DNA of 64,000 nt from Fodinicurvata sediminis DSM 21159 (GCF_000420625.1 NZ_ATVH01000013.1:124001-188000); one strand, 5' to 3'; counted from the stretch's first letter, positions 1 through 8,073 are shown. The notes: a model not told the origin generated them from the sequence alone. Program-made: numbers and translations.

Positions 1-1
1 T

Positions 2-97
2 CTGGCGATGAAGACCATTTCCAACTACACGAACCACATTGCGGATACTCCTCTGGATGACGCCTTTAGCAAGAAGGCTTGGCAGAAGGCCAGCTGA
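2..97 (+). CDS. C-terminal end of an unidentified protein (partial)
   Basis: An open frame runs from the window edge to a TGA at 95-97 and gives the last 31 residues of a protein, ending in KKAWQKAS. The reading is supported by a strong hairpin placed 13 bp after the stop. The tail is polar and helical in character, with no motif I can assign to a family. The function cannot be given from this fragment. Confidence 0.55.
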   Translation: MAMKTISNYTNHIADTPLDDAFSKKAWQKAS

Positions 98-110
98 AGC
101 CTGCGGTTTC

Positions 111-143
111 GGCCCCGGAAGCGCGCAAGTGGCTTCCGGGGCC
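111..143 (+). terminator. Strong hairpin terminator after the partial gene
   Basis: A perfect 12-bp inverted repeat (ggccccggaagc at 111-122 and gcttccggggcc at 132-143) encloses a 9-nt loop just downstream of the stop at 97. There is no long T run after it, so it is either a weakly intrinsic terminator or a 3'-end stabilising hairpin. Confidence 0.6.
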
Positions 144-322
144 AGCCTGCGACTAGCCTGCAAGGAATAGACTGGACTGCACGCACATATGACATCCAGA
201 CGCTTCAGCCCTCACATGCCTCTCACTGGAAGGTGAATGGCCTTGCGAAGCGTTTCACTCTAGGCTCGCCGTAAAGGATCAGCCCCACGGCTGAAAAGCC
301 CTCCCAGGAACACGTGCAGATC

Positions 323-1114
323 ATGTCGCAAAAGAACCCCCACCCACTTTCCCCGGGTACGCCGGGATCCGCTCCCAGCCTGAAGACGAAGCTGCTGCGC
401 AGCCTGCCCCTGGGTTTGCTTCTGGTCACGGGAGCGCTGCTCTGGTTCGGCCTGGGTCTGGGGGATTACGTGTCCTTCGCCGCCCTGCAGGAACATCACG
501 ACCGCCTCGAAGCTTTCGTGGCCGCGAACTATCTTTTCGCCCTGCTGGGCTTCATGCTGCTCTATGCTCTGAATGTCGCCTTTTCCCTGCCGGTCGGCAC
601 CTTGCTGACCCTGGGGGGCGGCTTCCTCTTCGGCATTATTCCAGGCACCCTTGCCGTGGTGATCGCCGCCACGCTCGGGGCCATGGCGGTCTATTTGGCC
701 GCGCGCACCGCCCTGGGCGAAGTCCTGAAGCGCCGTAGCGGAAGTGCCTTCGACAAGCTCCGCGCAGGCTTCCGCGAAGATGCCTTCAGCTACCTGCTGG
801 TCCTGCGCCTGATCCCGCTGTTTCCCTTCTGGCTGGTCAACCTGGTGCCGGCCTTTGCCGGTGTACGCACTGGTACCTTCTTCTGGGCCACACTGCTTGG
901 CATACTGCCGGGCACTCTGGTCTATGCATCGGCCGGCAACGGCCTGGGGCGCATTCTCGAGGCCGGGGAGACGCCGAATTTCGGCTTGGTTTTCCAGCCC
1001 GAGATCTTCGGCCCGCTGATCGGTCTGGCTCTGCTGTCCCTGCTGCCGGTTCTCTACCGCCGCTGGAGAGCACAGAGGCACGCCGGCAGCGAACAGGAAA
1101 GGCAGGACTCATGA
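323..1114 (+). CDS. TVP38/TMEM64 family (VTT domain) membrane protein
   Basis: The protein is about 263 residues. A first hydrophobic helix lies near residues 25-45. It is followed by the VTT/SNARE-associated core: a segment with VAFSLPVGTLLTLGGGFLFG, a further hydrophobic stretch, and LRLIPLFPFWLVNLVPAFAG, then the GILPGTLVYASAGNGLG signature and a last helix. Family members sit in the inner membrane and are related to DedA; their substrates are mostly unknown, with lipid scrambling or transport proposed. The stop overlaps the next start by 4 bp (ATGA at 1111), so it is translationally coupled to the flavoprotein. A GTG at 314 nearer the AGGA box is an alternative start. Confidence 0.85.
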   Translation: MSQKNPHPLSPGTPGSAPSLKTKLLRSLPLGLLLVTGALLWFGLGLGDYVSFAALQEHHDRLEAFVAANYLFALLGFMLLYALNVAFSLPVGTLLTLGGGFLFGIIPGTLAVVIAATLGAMAVYLAARTALGEVLKRRSGSAFDKLRAGFREDAFSYLLVLRLIPLFPFWLVNLVPAFAGVRTGTFFWATLLGILPGTLVYASAGNGLGRILEAGETPNFGLVFQPEIFGPLIGLALLSLLPVLYRRWRAQRHAGSEQERQDS

Positions 1115-2547
1115 CACTACAGAAGACAGAGGAGACGACCTGCGACATCTGTGTCATCGGCGGCGGTTCGGCCGGCCTCTCCGTGGCGGCCGGGGCGTCC
1201 CAGATGGGCGCCGACACGATTCTGGTCGAACGCGGAGAAATGGGCGGTGACTGCCTGAACAGCGGCTGCGTGCCGTCGAAATCCCTGCTGGCCGCGGCGA
1301 AGGCGGCGCGAAGCGGCGCCAAGGCGGCAGCCTTCGGCATAGCTTACGACCCGCCCCGGATCGACTTCGAAGCCGTTCAGGCCCACGTACAGCAGGTCAT
1401 TGCCGGGATCGCGCCCCATGATTCCGTGGAACGTTTCGAAGGGCTCGGCGTGCGGGTTCTGCGTGACAGTGCAAGCTTTCACTCACCCCATGAGCTTGTC
1501 GTCGGCGAGCAGCGCATCCGGGCCAGGCGCTTCGTCCTGGCCACAGGCTCGCGTGCCCTGGTACCGCCGGTATCCGGCCTTGCCGAGACCCCCTACCTGA
1601 CCAACGAGAGCATCTTTGCGCTGAAGGATTGTCCGGACCACCTGATCGTCCTGGGCGGCGGGCCCATCGGCTGCGAACTTGGCCAGGCCTTCCGCCGCCT
1701 CGGCGCACGCGTCAGCCTTGTCGAAATGAACCGCCTGCTGCCCCGGGAAGACAGGCAGGCGGCAGAACTCCTGCGCGAACGACTGCAAGCGGAAGGCGTC
1801 GAGATTCACGAAAACGCAGGCATGTCCGCCGTCCAAAAGACGCATGATGGTATCCAGGCACAATTGAAGACGGAAAGGGGCGAAGCGACCCTGGAGGGCA
1901 GCCACCTTCTGGTGGCAACCGGACGGCAGCCTGTCACCGACGGTCTGAACCTAGAAGCCGCAGAGGTTATCCACGACAGCCGGGGAATCAAGGTGGACGC
2001 GCGCCTGCGCACCAGCAATCGCCGCATCTTCGCGGCCGGCGATGTCGCCGGCGGGCCACAGTTCACCCATGCCGCCAGCTACCAGGCCGGAATCATCCTG
2101 CGCAACGCGCTTTTCCGCCTGCCGGCAAGGGTCAACTACGCAGCGCTGCCGCGGGTGACCTACTGCACACCGGAACTGGCCCAGGTTGGATTGACCGTGG
2201 AAGAGGCGCAACAACAGGGGAAGAAGGTCGAGATCCTCCAGTCCACCTTCGCCGAAAACGATCGTGCACGCTGCGAGCACGCAACGGATGGCTTCATCAA
2301 GATTGTTGCCACAAGATCGGGCGCCGTCCTGGGGGCCACGATCATTGGTCCTCAGGCCGGGGAACTCATCCTGCCCTGGGGACTGGCGATCGCGCGAAGG
2401 ATGAAACTCTCCGCACTTGCCGGTATCATCGCGCCCTATCCCACACTCTCGGAGATCAGCAAGCAGGTGGCCGGAAGCCATTACACACCCAAACTCTTCT
2501 CTTCGCGCACGCGCTGGCTTGTGCGCCTTCTCCTGCGACTGGGATGA
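1111..2547 (+). CDS. Mercuric-reductase/lipoamide-dehydrogenase-like FAD-NAD(P) disulfide oxidoreductase
   Basis: This is a 478-residue class I pyridine nucleotide-disulfide oxidoreductase. An FAD-binding VIGGGSAGLS lies near residue 15, the redox-active GGDCLNSGCVPSK (Cys48, Cys53) follows, then the NAD(P) fold LGGGPIGCELGQAF and a second FAD motif ending in FAAGDVAGG. The C-terminal dimerisation domain carries YPTLSE where true lipoamide dehydrogenases have HPTxxE, so the catalytic His is a Tyr (about residue 443), as in mercuric reductases. It lacks both the MerA N-terminal HMA domain and the C-terminal Cys pair, so mercury reduction is not supported. It overlaps the TVP38 gene before it and the kinase after it by 4 bp each. 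The true substrate is unknown. Confidence 0.85.
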   Translation: MTLQKTEETTCDICVIGGGSAGLSVAAGASQMGADTILVERGEMGGDCLNSGCVPSKSLLAAAKAARSGAKAAAFGIAYDPPRIDFEAVQAHVQQVIAGIAPHDSVERFEGLGVRVLRDSASFHSPHELVVGEQRIRARRFVLATGSRALVPPVSGLAETPYLTNESIFALKDCPDHLIVLGGGPIGCELGQAFRRLGARVSLVEMNRLLPREDRQAAELLRERLQAEGVEIHENAGMSAVQKTHDGIQAQLKTERGEATLEGSHLLVATGRQPVTDGLNLEAAEVIHDSRGIKVDARLRTSNRRIFAAGDVAGGPQFTHAASYQAGIILRNALFRLPARVNYAALPRVTYCTPELAQVGLTVEEAQQQGKKVEILQSTFAENDRARCEHATDGFIKIVATRSGAVLGATIIGPQAGELILPWGLAIARRMKLSALAGIIAPYPTLSEISKQVAGSHYTPKLFSSRTRWLVRLLLRLG

Positions 2548-4040
2548 GCGACAGGATGGCCTTTCACGGATCGCACGCATCGGAAGAGGAAACGGAACGA
2601 CCAGAGGGAAAGGGAAATGGCCGGACTCCGCGCCGCTTCTCCCTGCCGCCGCTCCACAACAGCCTCTCCGCACGCCTGCTGCTGCTGACCATCGCCTTTG
2701 TCATGCTGGCCGAGGTGCTGATCTTTGCGCCCTCGGTCGCCAATTTCCGTCAGAACTACCTGGAAGAGCGCCTGGCCACTGCGCATCTGGCGGTCCTCTC
2801 CCTGGAAGCAACGCCGGACCTCATGATCGACGATGAGCTGACCTACGAGCTGCTCTCGCACGTGCCTGCTGAATCCGTCATGCTCTACCGCCCTGGCCGC
2901 ACACCCTCACTGACCCTGGCCATGGAGGGCATTCCCGAACCCGAAGCCGTCTATGACCTGCGCGAAGCGGGTTTCTTCACATTGATCGGCGATGCCCTCA
3001 TGACCTTGCTGCGCAGCGAGGACCGGCGAATCGAACTCTGGGGTGTCTCTCCAAAGGACAATGACTCCGTGGTCCGGATGGTCCTGATGGAAGGCCCGCT
3101 CTGCGAGGAAATGTGGGCCTTTGCCTGGCGCATCCTGGGTCTTTCGCTGCTGATCTCGGTGATCACGGCGGCGCTTGTCTATGTCACCCTGCTCTCTGTC
3201 CTGGTCCGCCCCATGCGGCGCATCACGGAAAACATGATCTCCTTTCGCCAGGATCCCGAGGACGAAAGCCGCATCATCCGTCCCTCGGACCGCCAGGATG
3301 AAATAGGTCTGGCCGAACGTCAGCTGCGTGACCTGCAGACGGCGCTGCGGGCCTCCCTGCACCGCAAGACGCGGCTGGCCGCCATCGGCGTGGCAGCCAC
3401 GAAGATCAATCACGACCTGCGCAACATCCTGTCTACCGCGCAGCTTTCTTCGGACAGTCTGGCGGAAAGCGAGGACCCGAACGTACGCCGGGCCTTTCCC
3501 AAGCTCATGCAGACCCTGGACCGGGCGGTCGGGCTTTGCAGCCACATCCTGAACTTTGCCCGCGAGGGGCCCATTCACCTGGAGATCGCGCCCCTGGACC
3601 TTCAGGGACTTCTGGACGAAGTGGGCACAAGCCTGCAGCAGGACCAGGAGGACGAACGCGACTGGCAGGTTCACCTGCCCGACAGCCTGAACCTGAACGG
3701 CGATCGTCAGCAGCTCTACCGCGTCTTCATGAACCTGGCACACAACGCCTATCAGGCCGGTGCCACCAGGGTCGAGGTCCAGGGACAGGTCGAGGACAAC
3801 AATCTCTGCCTGGATATCGGCGACAATGGACCCGGCCTGGCCCCACGCACGCGAGAGCGACTGTTCCAGCCTTTCGCGGCCTCGGCGCGCAGTGGAGGCA
3901 CGGGCCTCGGGCTGGCGATCGCCCGGGAAATCCTGCGCGCCCATGGCGGGGACATCAGGCTGCTGCGCTCCGATGCCCAGGGCACCAGCTTCCGGCTTAC
4001 GCTACCGCTTTCAGCGAACGGCAACGGACCGGCTCATTAG
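2544..4040 (+). CDS. Membrane sensor histidine kinase
   Basis: The 498-residue protein has a polar N-terminus, a first membrane helix near residues 43-63, a periplasmic region of about 120 residues and a second helix near 195-220. A HAMP linker (VRPMRRITENM) follows. The dimerisation box is ATKINHDLRNILS with His290 as the likely phosphorylation site. The ATPase domain shows the N box (NLAHNAYQA), G1 (DIGDNGPGL) and G2 (GGTGLGLAIAREI). The HDLRN version of the H box resembles alphaproteobacterial kinases related to those paired with OmpR-type regulators. Its start overlaps the reductase stop by 4 bp. No regulator is directly adjacent; the nearest is at 5100 on the same strand. Confidence 0.88.
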   Translation: MSDRMAFHGSHASEEETERPEGKGNGRTPRRFSLPPLHNSLSARLLLLTIAFVMLAEVLIFAPSVANFRQNYLEERLATAHLAVLSLEATPDLMIDDELTYELLSHVPAESVMLYRPGRTPSLTLAMEGIPEPEAVYDLREAGFFTLIGDALMTLLRSEDRRIELWGVSPKDNDSVVRMVLMEGPLCEEMWAFAWRILGLSLLISVITAALVYVTLLSVLVRPMRRITENMISFRQDPEDESRIIRPSDRQDEIGLAERQLRDLQTALRASLHRKTRLAAIGVAATKINHDLRNILSTAQLSSDSLAESEDPNVRRAFPKLMQTLDRAVGLCSHILNFAREGPIHLEIAPLDLQGLLDEVGTSLQQDQEDERDWQVHLPDSLNLNGDRQQLYRVFMNLAHNAYQAGATRVEVQGQVEDNNLCLDIGDNGPGLAPRTRERLFQPFAASARSGGTGLGLAIAREILRAHGGDIRLLRSDAQGTSFRLTLPLSANGNGPAH

Positions 4041-4084
4041 CTCGCCATCCGGATCTTCACGGGACTCTGAAGCCATACCGAAAA

Positions 4085-4119
4085 CGGGTCGTGCCACGCT
4101 TTTGAGTTGGCACGACCCG
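4085..4119. terminator. Hairpin between convergent genes
   Basis: A perfect 11-bp inverted repeat (cgggtcgtgcc at 4085-4095, ggcacgacccg at 4109-4119) lies between the kinase stop and the convergent small gene. On the minus strand the stem is followed by TTTT (complement of 4081-4084), so it suits termination of the minus-strand transcript and may act on both. Confidence 0.65.
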
Positions 4120-4162
4120 CATCGAGGGAAAGTGAAGACTTTCCTTCACTCAGCAGCAAGGC

Positions 4163-4546
4163 TCAACGACCGTAAGCCCGCGCACGCCCTTCGACAGTGG
4201 AGGGATCATCACTCATCCCACGATATCCATTGAAATCACCATAATCGCGAAAGCCGGGCCGGGCCGCATACTGCGGGCCATCTTGCCGTGATCCGAACCG
4301 GGCCTTGTTGTTGATAGATCCCTCGCCGCTATAGCCCTCAAGACTGAGGTTCATGGCCAACCGGCTGCCAAATCCAGTACCAGATGCGTCAAACGAGGGA
4401 CGGCTTGCTCCAGAATGGAAGGCCGTCACAGTGGCGACACTTCCACCTTCATAGCCTTCCAGGCCGGGATTGTTCTGGGCCAGAGCAGGCAACGAAAAGG
4501 CAGCGATCAGGGCAAACCCAGCGAGAGGCAAGTATATTTTGTACAT
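4163..4546 (-). CDS. Small exported protein with LEGY repeats, unknown function
   Basis: The 127-residue protein starts with a clear signal peptide: MYKIYLP, a hydrophobic core and an ALAQ cleavage site near residue 24. The start at 4546 is chosen because AAAGGA lies 8 nt upstream and the signal peptide begins there; a longer frame to 4657 adds nothing recognisable. The mature part of about 100 residues contains two similar motifs, GLEGYEGGS and SLEGYSGEGS, and is rich in Gly, Ser, Arg and aromatic residues, so it is probably a small periplasmic or secreted protein. I do not recognise a family. It lies between a histidine kinase and a response regulator, which makes it a candidate output of that pathway, but this is inference. 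Confidence 0.65.
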   Translation of the reverse strand: MYKIYLPLAGFALIAAFSLPALAQNNPGLEGYEGGSVATVTAFHSGASRPSFDASGTGFGSRLAMNLSLEGYSGEGSINNKARFGSRQDGPQYAARPGFRDYGDFNGYRGMSDDPSTVEGRARAYGR

Positions 4547-5099
4547 TTTGTGGTTCCTTTGGCATGTGTTGCGCAAAGACAGTCTCGTCTTAAAACCGTC
4601 TTGCCGTGCAGCCCAGATAGTCCACTTCCAATAACTCAGCCAGTTAATTATTTCCATTGTATATAAATGACACAGATTATTAAAATCATCACAGGTAATT
4701 ATTCATGATTTTGGCACAATTAATAAGTATAGATGTTAATATTTTCTTTTACTTACACTTAATAGCGTGAACGGCAGCGGTTTATCGAAAAAGAACATGC
4801 TTGCAAGGTCAACGTTCGCCTCCCACCCCCTTCAACGCCATCACAGGCTTCATGGGTCCTAATGTGGGCTGCGCGACTTTTGCATGGATCCATGCTGGCG
4901 CCCACCTGACTTCTCGCTCCCGAAGGCCTCACTGAAACGTGAATTGTCCATCTCAAGGACAGCTTGCATCTATTGTTCAGCAACAGGCTTTCGGGCCGTT
5001 CAGCATCGGAGGGCCGTCTTCTTACCGGCAGGGAATCTCGAAGATCGTGACGGCCTGAGCGGCGACATTGAAATTATTCAAATTTCATTGGGGCGAACC
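4547..5099. other. AT-rich divergent intergenic region
   Basis: This stretch of 553 bp separates the minus-strand small exported gene from the plus-strand response regulator. Roughly 4625-4770 is strikingly AT-rich against a GC-rich genome and has several TATA- or TTAAT-like words, for example a TTGGCA at 4711-4716 followed by a weak TGTTAA 17 nt later. No coding frame in it looks real. It probably holds promoters in both directions, and AT-rich DNA of this sort can bind nucleoid proteins such as MucR or Ros. Confidence 0.5.
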
Positions 5100-5795
5100 A
5101 TGAACCAGAATAAATACTCTCACATACTATTGGTTGATGATGATGAAGAACTCCGGTCTTCTATCTCGGATCAACTTGAAATATACGATGAATTCACGAC
5201 CGAGCAATCTGGCACCGCTTCGGAGGCCCTAGGGCGCATAAGATCAAACCACTATGACGCCCTTATTCTCGACGTCGGCCTGCCCGATATCGATGGGCGC
5301 GAGCTCTGCCGTCTGGCGCGGCAGGCCGGTATCGGAGCTCCCATTATCATGCTGACCGCCATGGACAGCGATGCCGACACTGTCCTGGGGCTTGATGCCG
5401 GTGCCAATGACTACATTACCAAGCCATTCCGACTGAACGTGCTGGTGGCACGCCTTCGTGCGCAGCTCCGCCAGCACGAGCAGAGCGTCGATGCCGTCTT
5501 CTCCATCGGAGCCTACAGCTTCCGCCCCGCCACCAAGCTTCTGGTCACTCAGGAAGGACAGAACAAGATACGATTGACCGAGAAGGAAGCGCAAATTCTC
5601 AGGCATCTCTATCGGGCCGGGGGCAAGCCCATCGACCGCGAAACACTGTTGGCAGAGATCTGGGCCTACAAGCCCGAAGTCACGACCCATACGCTGGAAA
5701 CCCATATCTACCGCCTGCGGCAAAAGATCGAAACCAATCCTGAACAGCCCAGGATCATTGTCACCGAAGGCGATGGCTACTGTCTGCTCTGTTGA
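5100..5795 (+). CDS. OmpR-family response regulator
   Basis: The 231-residue protein starts at the ATG at 5100. The frame stays open upstream to 4884, but receiver homology begins with HILLVDDDEEL. The receiver domain (about 6-120) has the acidic cluster D13-D15, the phospho-acceptor Asp58 in LILDVGLPD, and the conserved Lys in ITKPF. The winged-helix domain (about 130-231) includes LTEKEAQILRHLYRAGG and ends TEGDGYCLL, as in OmpR/PhoB. It is not directly beside a kinase; the one at 2544-4040 is the nearest candidate partner. The first third of the gene is visibly less GC-rich than its neighbours, continuing the AT-rich upstream gap. Confidence 0.88.
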   Translation: MNQNKYSHILLVDDDEELRSSISDQLEIYDEFTTEQSGTASEALGRIRSNHYDALILDVGLPDIDGRELCRLARQAGIGAPIIMLTAMDSDADTVLGLDAGANDYITKPFRLNVLVARLRAQLRQHEQSVDAVFSIGAYSFRPATKLLVTQEGQNKIRLTEKEAQILRHLYRAGGKPIDRETLLAEIWAYKPEVTTHTLETHIYRLRQKIETNPEQPRIIVTEGDGYCLLC

Positions 5796-5856
5796 GCCAC
5801 CCGGATCCTGGAACCCGTGCACCCAGCCACCTCTGCCTCAGGCTCACATGGATCTG

Positions 5857-6240
5857 TCACCTTTTCTTGCGCGCGTTTGCGAAGTCCATCGCCACACCCG
5901 CAATCAGAAGCACGAACCCCAATCCTTCCAGAAGCACGTGATAGGACCCCAGCAGGGCATAAAAGATCAGCACGGCCCCTGCACACACCAGGATCAGCGG
6001 CAGGATGCTGCGGTGCTTCGGATAGCCGGCTGCTGTGGCGAGCACGGCAACAGCCGTGGCACTCAGGATGGCGGCGGCCCAAAGCGTTTCGTTGACGGCC
6101 AGGCTGATTCCCGGAAGGGAGAGCACCAGCACCAATCCCAGAGTGCCGTAGCAGGACAGAAAGGCCACCAGGGCAGCCAGTGCCCCGACCAGGCTTGTTT
6201 TCCTGCGCCCCTTCAGCCTTTCCGGTCCTGCTGCACCCAT
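5857..6240 (-). CDS. Small four-helix membrane protein, possibly MerC-like
   Basis: About 127 residues with four predicted membrane helices: one around LVGALAALVAFLSCYGTLG, two in the middle and a last one around GLGFVLLIAGVAMDF. The start at 6240 has GGGAG 9 nt upstream. The size, the helix count, an SCYG motif in the first helix and a dibasic C-terminus (NARKKR) resemble the MerC/MerT mercury-uptake group. The paired cysteines of MerC/MerT are not evident, so mercury transport is only a guess. It is the last gene of a minus-strand series, 31 bp after the methyltransferase. Confidence 0.55.
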   Translation of the reverse strand: MGAAGPERLKGRRKTSLVGALAALVAFLSCYGTLGLVLVLSLPGISLAVNETLWAAAILSATAVAVLATAAGYPKHRSILPLILVCAGAVLIFYALLGSYHVLLEGLGFVLLIAGVAMDFANARKKR

Positions 6241-6271
6241 GAGTCCACACTCCCTCAAACGGTGGCCGAAC

Positions 6272-7144
6272 TCAGGCCGGGTTGCGCGCCGTGACCATCC
6301 AGGAACTGGACCCGAGGACAATCCCTTCCTCGGTTTCGTGGCGAGCCAGTTCCCGTTTCAGGGCCGCGGCAATCTCGTCATGCCGATGTTCGGCAATCTC
6401 GCCGGCTTCCCGATAGACCTCGCCTGCCGGCCCCAGGGCCAGCTGGAAATCCACGGCTTCGTCCGCATTGCGCCCGACCAGCAACGGCGCGTCGATCCGC
6501 TCGAAGGATATGTCGTCGTAGCCCGCGACCTCCAGCTGCTTGGTGACCACGTCGCTGTCGGCCATCGAGAAGGGCCCGGGCCCGCAGGTCCGGGCATCCT
6601 CCCCCGGCGGGGGCAGGAAATCCTTGATGATGGACTTGGGCAGCCCAAGCCAGGGATTGTCCTCGATATCGCGCCAGACGATCATCGTCATCGTGCCGCC
6701 GGGTTTCAGGCTTTTGCGCATGTTGCGCAGGGCGGCAACGGGGTTTTCGAAGAACTGCGTCCCGAAACGGGAAAAGCAGAAATCGAACGTCGGCTCGAAG
6801 GGGTGGTTCTGAACATCGGCCTCCACGAAGCTCACGTTCTCGACCTGCGCCTTTCGTGCATCCTCCCGGCCGAAGGCAAGAAAGCCCTCGCAGCAATCGA
6901 TGCCGAGCACCGAGCCTTTCGGACCGACCCGGCGGGCCAGCTCGATGGCCGTATCGCCGAAGCCGCAGCCAACATCCACCACATGGTCGCCCTCGCGAAC
7001 GGGAAGCTTCGGAAAGACCCGCTCGCTGTGGTGGGTCAGGCCGTCCACCAGGATATGCCGCCAGCGCACGAACTTCGGAACAAGAAATTCGTTCCAGAAA
7101 TCGACGTATTCATTCCTTTCATCCTGATTTACCGCTTCACTCAT
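6272..7144 (-). CDS. Class I SAM-dependent methyltransferase
   Basis: A 290-residue protein. The ATG at 7144 has GGGAGGA 6 nt upstream, which decides the start. Motif I is HVVDVGCGFGDTAIELA near residue 60; the following acidic position is in VLGIDCCEGFL. Later motifs are FVEADVQNHPF and LKPGGTMTMIVW, as in UbiE/Methyltransf_11-type enzymes. The C-terminal 120 residues (IERIDAPLLVG-like region) are typical of small-molecule methyltransferases that act on unknown substrates. It has neither the ArsM cysteine set nor clear UbiE identity. It lies between a DsrE-family gene (58 bp upstream) and a small membrane protein (31 bp downstream), so these may be cotranscribed. Confidence 0.8.
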   Translation of the reverse strand: MSEAVNQDERNEYVDFWNEFLVPKFVRWRHILVDGLTHHSERVFPKLPVREGDHVVDVGCGFGDTAIELARRVGPKGSVLGIDCCEGFLAFGREDARKAQVENVSFVEADVQNHPFEPTFDFCFSRFGTQFFENPVAALRNMRKSLKPGGTMTMIVWRDIEDNPWLGLPKSIIKDFLPPPGEDARTCGPGPFSMADSDVVTKQLEVAGYDDISFERIDAPLLVGRNADEAVDFQLALGPAGEVYREAGEIAEHRHDEIAAALKRELARHETEEGIVLGSSSWMVTARNPA

Positions 7145-7202
7145 GGCTGATCCTCCCAATTTGGGGTATGCGCCCGCTTGGCGTCAGAAACCCCGCTCAA
7201 AT

Positions 7203-7571
7203 TCAGAAACTCAGTGTTGCCGCTCCAGCCTGGATGCGTTCATGCATGGGGCTGGCCCCGCTGATGACGACCCCATCCAGAAGATCTGCTTCGCTGTAGC
7301 CACGTGCCTTCACGCAGGGTGTGCAGGCCCAGAGGACCTCACCGCGCTGAAGGAAGTCCTGGACCAGCCCGGCAAGCGGCTCGAGCGGCTCGAACCTGAC
7401 GTTGTCGGCGGCCTTCTTGCGGACGATGTCGACCGCCGAACTGGTCAGGAAGATCGAGACCTTCAGGCCGGCGCTGATCCCGCCGTTGGCCACGGTGAAA
7501 CCGACGGACGCCCGTTCCTCTTCCGGACCCTGGGTCATCAGTACGATCAATTCTCTATTCGTTTCGGCCAT
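7203..7571 (-). CDS. DsrE-family sulfur-relay-like protein
   Basis: A 122-residue soluble protein. The start at 7571 has AGGGAAA 9 nt upstream; a longer frame to 7664 lacks homology. It has the DsrE fold pattern: an N-terminal strand (LIVLMTQGPEEE), a small-residue stretch (TVANGGISAGLKVSIFL), and a C-terminal CTPCVKARG with two cysteines in CxxC arrangement. DsrE-fold proteins carry persulfide sulfur or act in redox relays. The CxxC suggests disulfide or persulfide chemistry. It precedes the methyltransferase on the minus strand. Confidence 0.78.
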   Translation of the reverse strand: MAETNRELIVLMTQGPEEERASVGFTVANGGISAGLKVSIFLTSSAVDIVRKKAADNVRFEPLEPLAGLVQDFLQRGEVLWACTPCVKARGYSEADLLDGVVISGASPMHERIQAGAATLSF

Positions 7572-7723
7572 TGCTTGGCTTTCCCTGTTCCCATGTTCGA
7601 CTGCCAACAGTCTGGACAAGACAGGAGGGAAAGTCTTTGCGCTGGAGGAAGCGGGTCTTCGCATTCCGCGAAGTCAGGATTGCGCCCCCATACTCAAACC
7701 ATTGGGATGAGCGCGTGTCCCGC

Positions 7724-8053
7724 CTAGTGCACCACGGTCTTGGAAAAGAGGTTGATGACCAGCACACCGGCCGTGATCAGTCCCAGGCCAATCAGGGCCG
7801 GCGCGTCGAGGGACTGGCGGAACCAGAAGAGCCCGACCAGGGTAATCAGCACCACACCCAGACCGCTCCAGATCGCATAGGCCACTCCCACCGGCATGCT
7901 GCGCAGGGTAAGCGCCAGGAAGTAGAATGCGCCGGCATAAGCCACTGCGGTGACCACAGAGGGCATGGGGCGGGTAAAGCCGTCCGACAGCTTCAGGGCC
8001 GAGGTGCCTATCACCTCGAAAACGATCGCGATCACGAGATAGAGATAAACCAT
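7724..8053 (-). CDS. Small multidrug resistance (SMR, EmrE/QacE type) efflux protein
   Basis: The 109-residue length is the SMR norm. Four helices are evident, the first carrying the essential membrane Glu (AIVFEVIGTSALKLSDGFTR), followed by YFLALTLRSMPVGVAYAIWSG and a helix-4 region ending in INLF. SMR dimers use the proton gradient to export quaternary ammonium compounds, other cations or guanidinium. The SALKLSDGFTR wording fits the EmrE/QacE branch more than SugE/Gdx. It is the first gene of the minus-strand series that goes on to DsrE, methyltransferase and the small membrane protein. Confidence 0.88.
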   Translation of the reverse strand: MVYLYLVIAIVFEVIGTSALKLSDGFTRPMPSVVTAVAYAGAFYFLALTLRSMPVGVAYAIWSGLGVVLITLVGLFWFRQSLDAPALIGLGLITAGVLVINLFSKTVVH

Positions 8054-8073
8054 GTTCTTGTCCCTCGAACATT

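Noticed and set aside
4759-4983. Short minus-strand frame in the AT-rich gap
   Set aside because: No ribosome site, homology or composition supports it.
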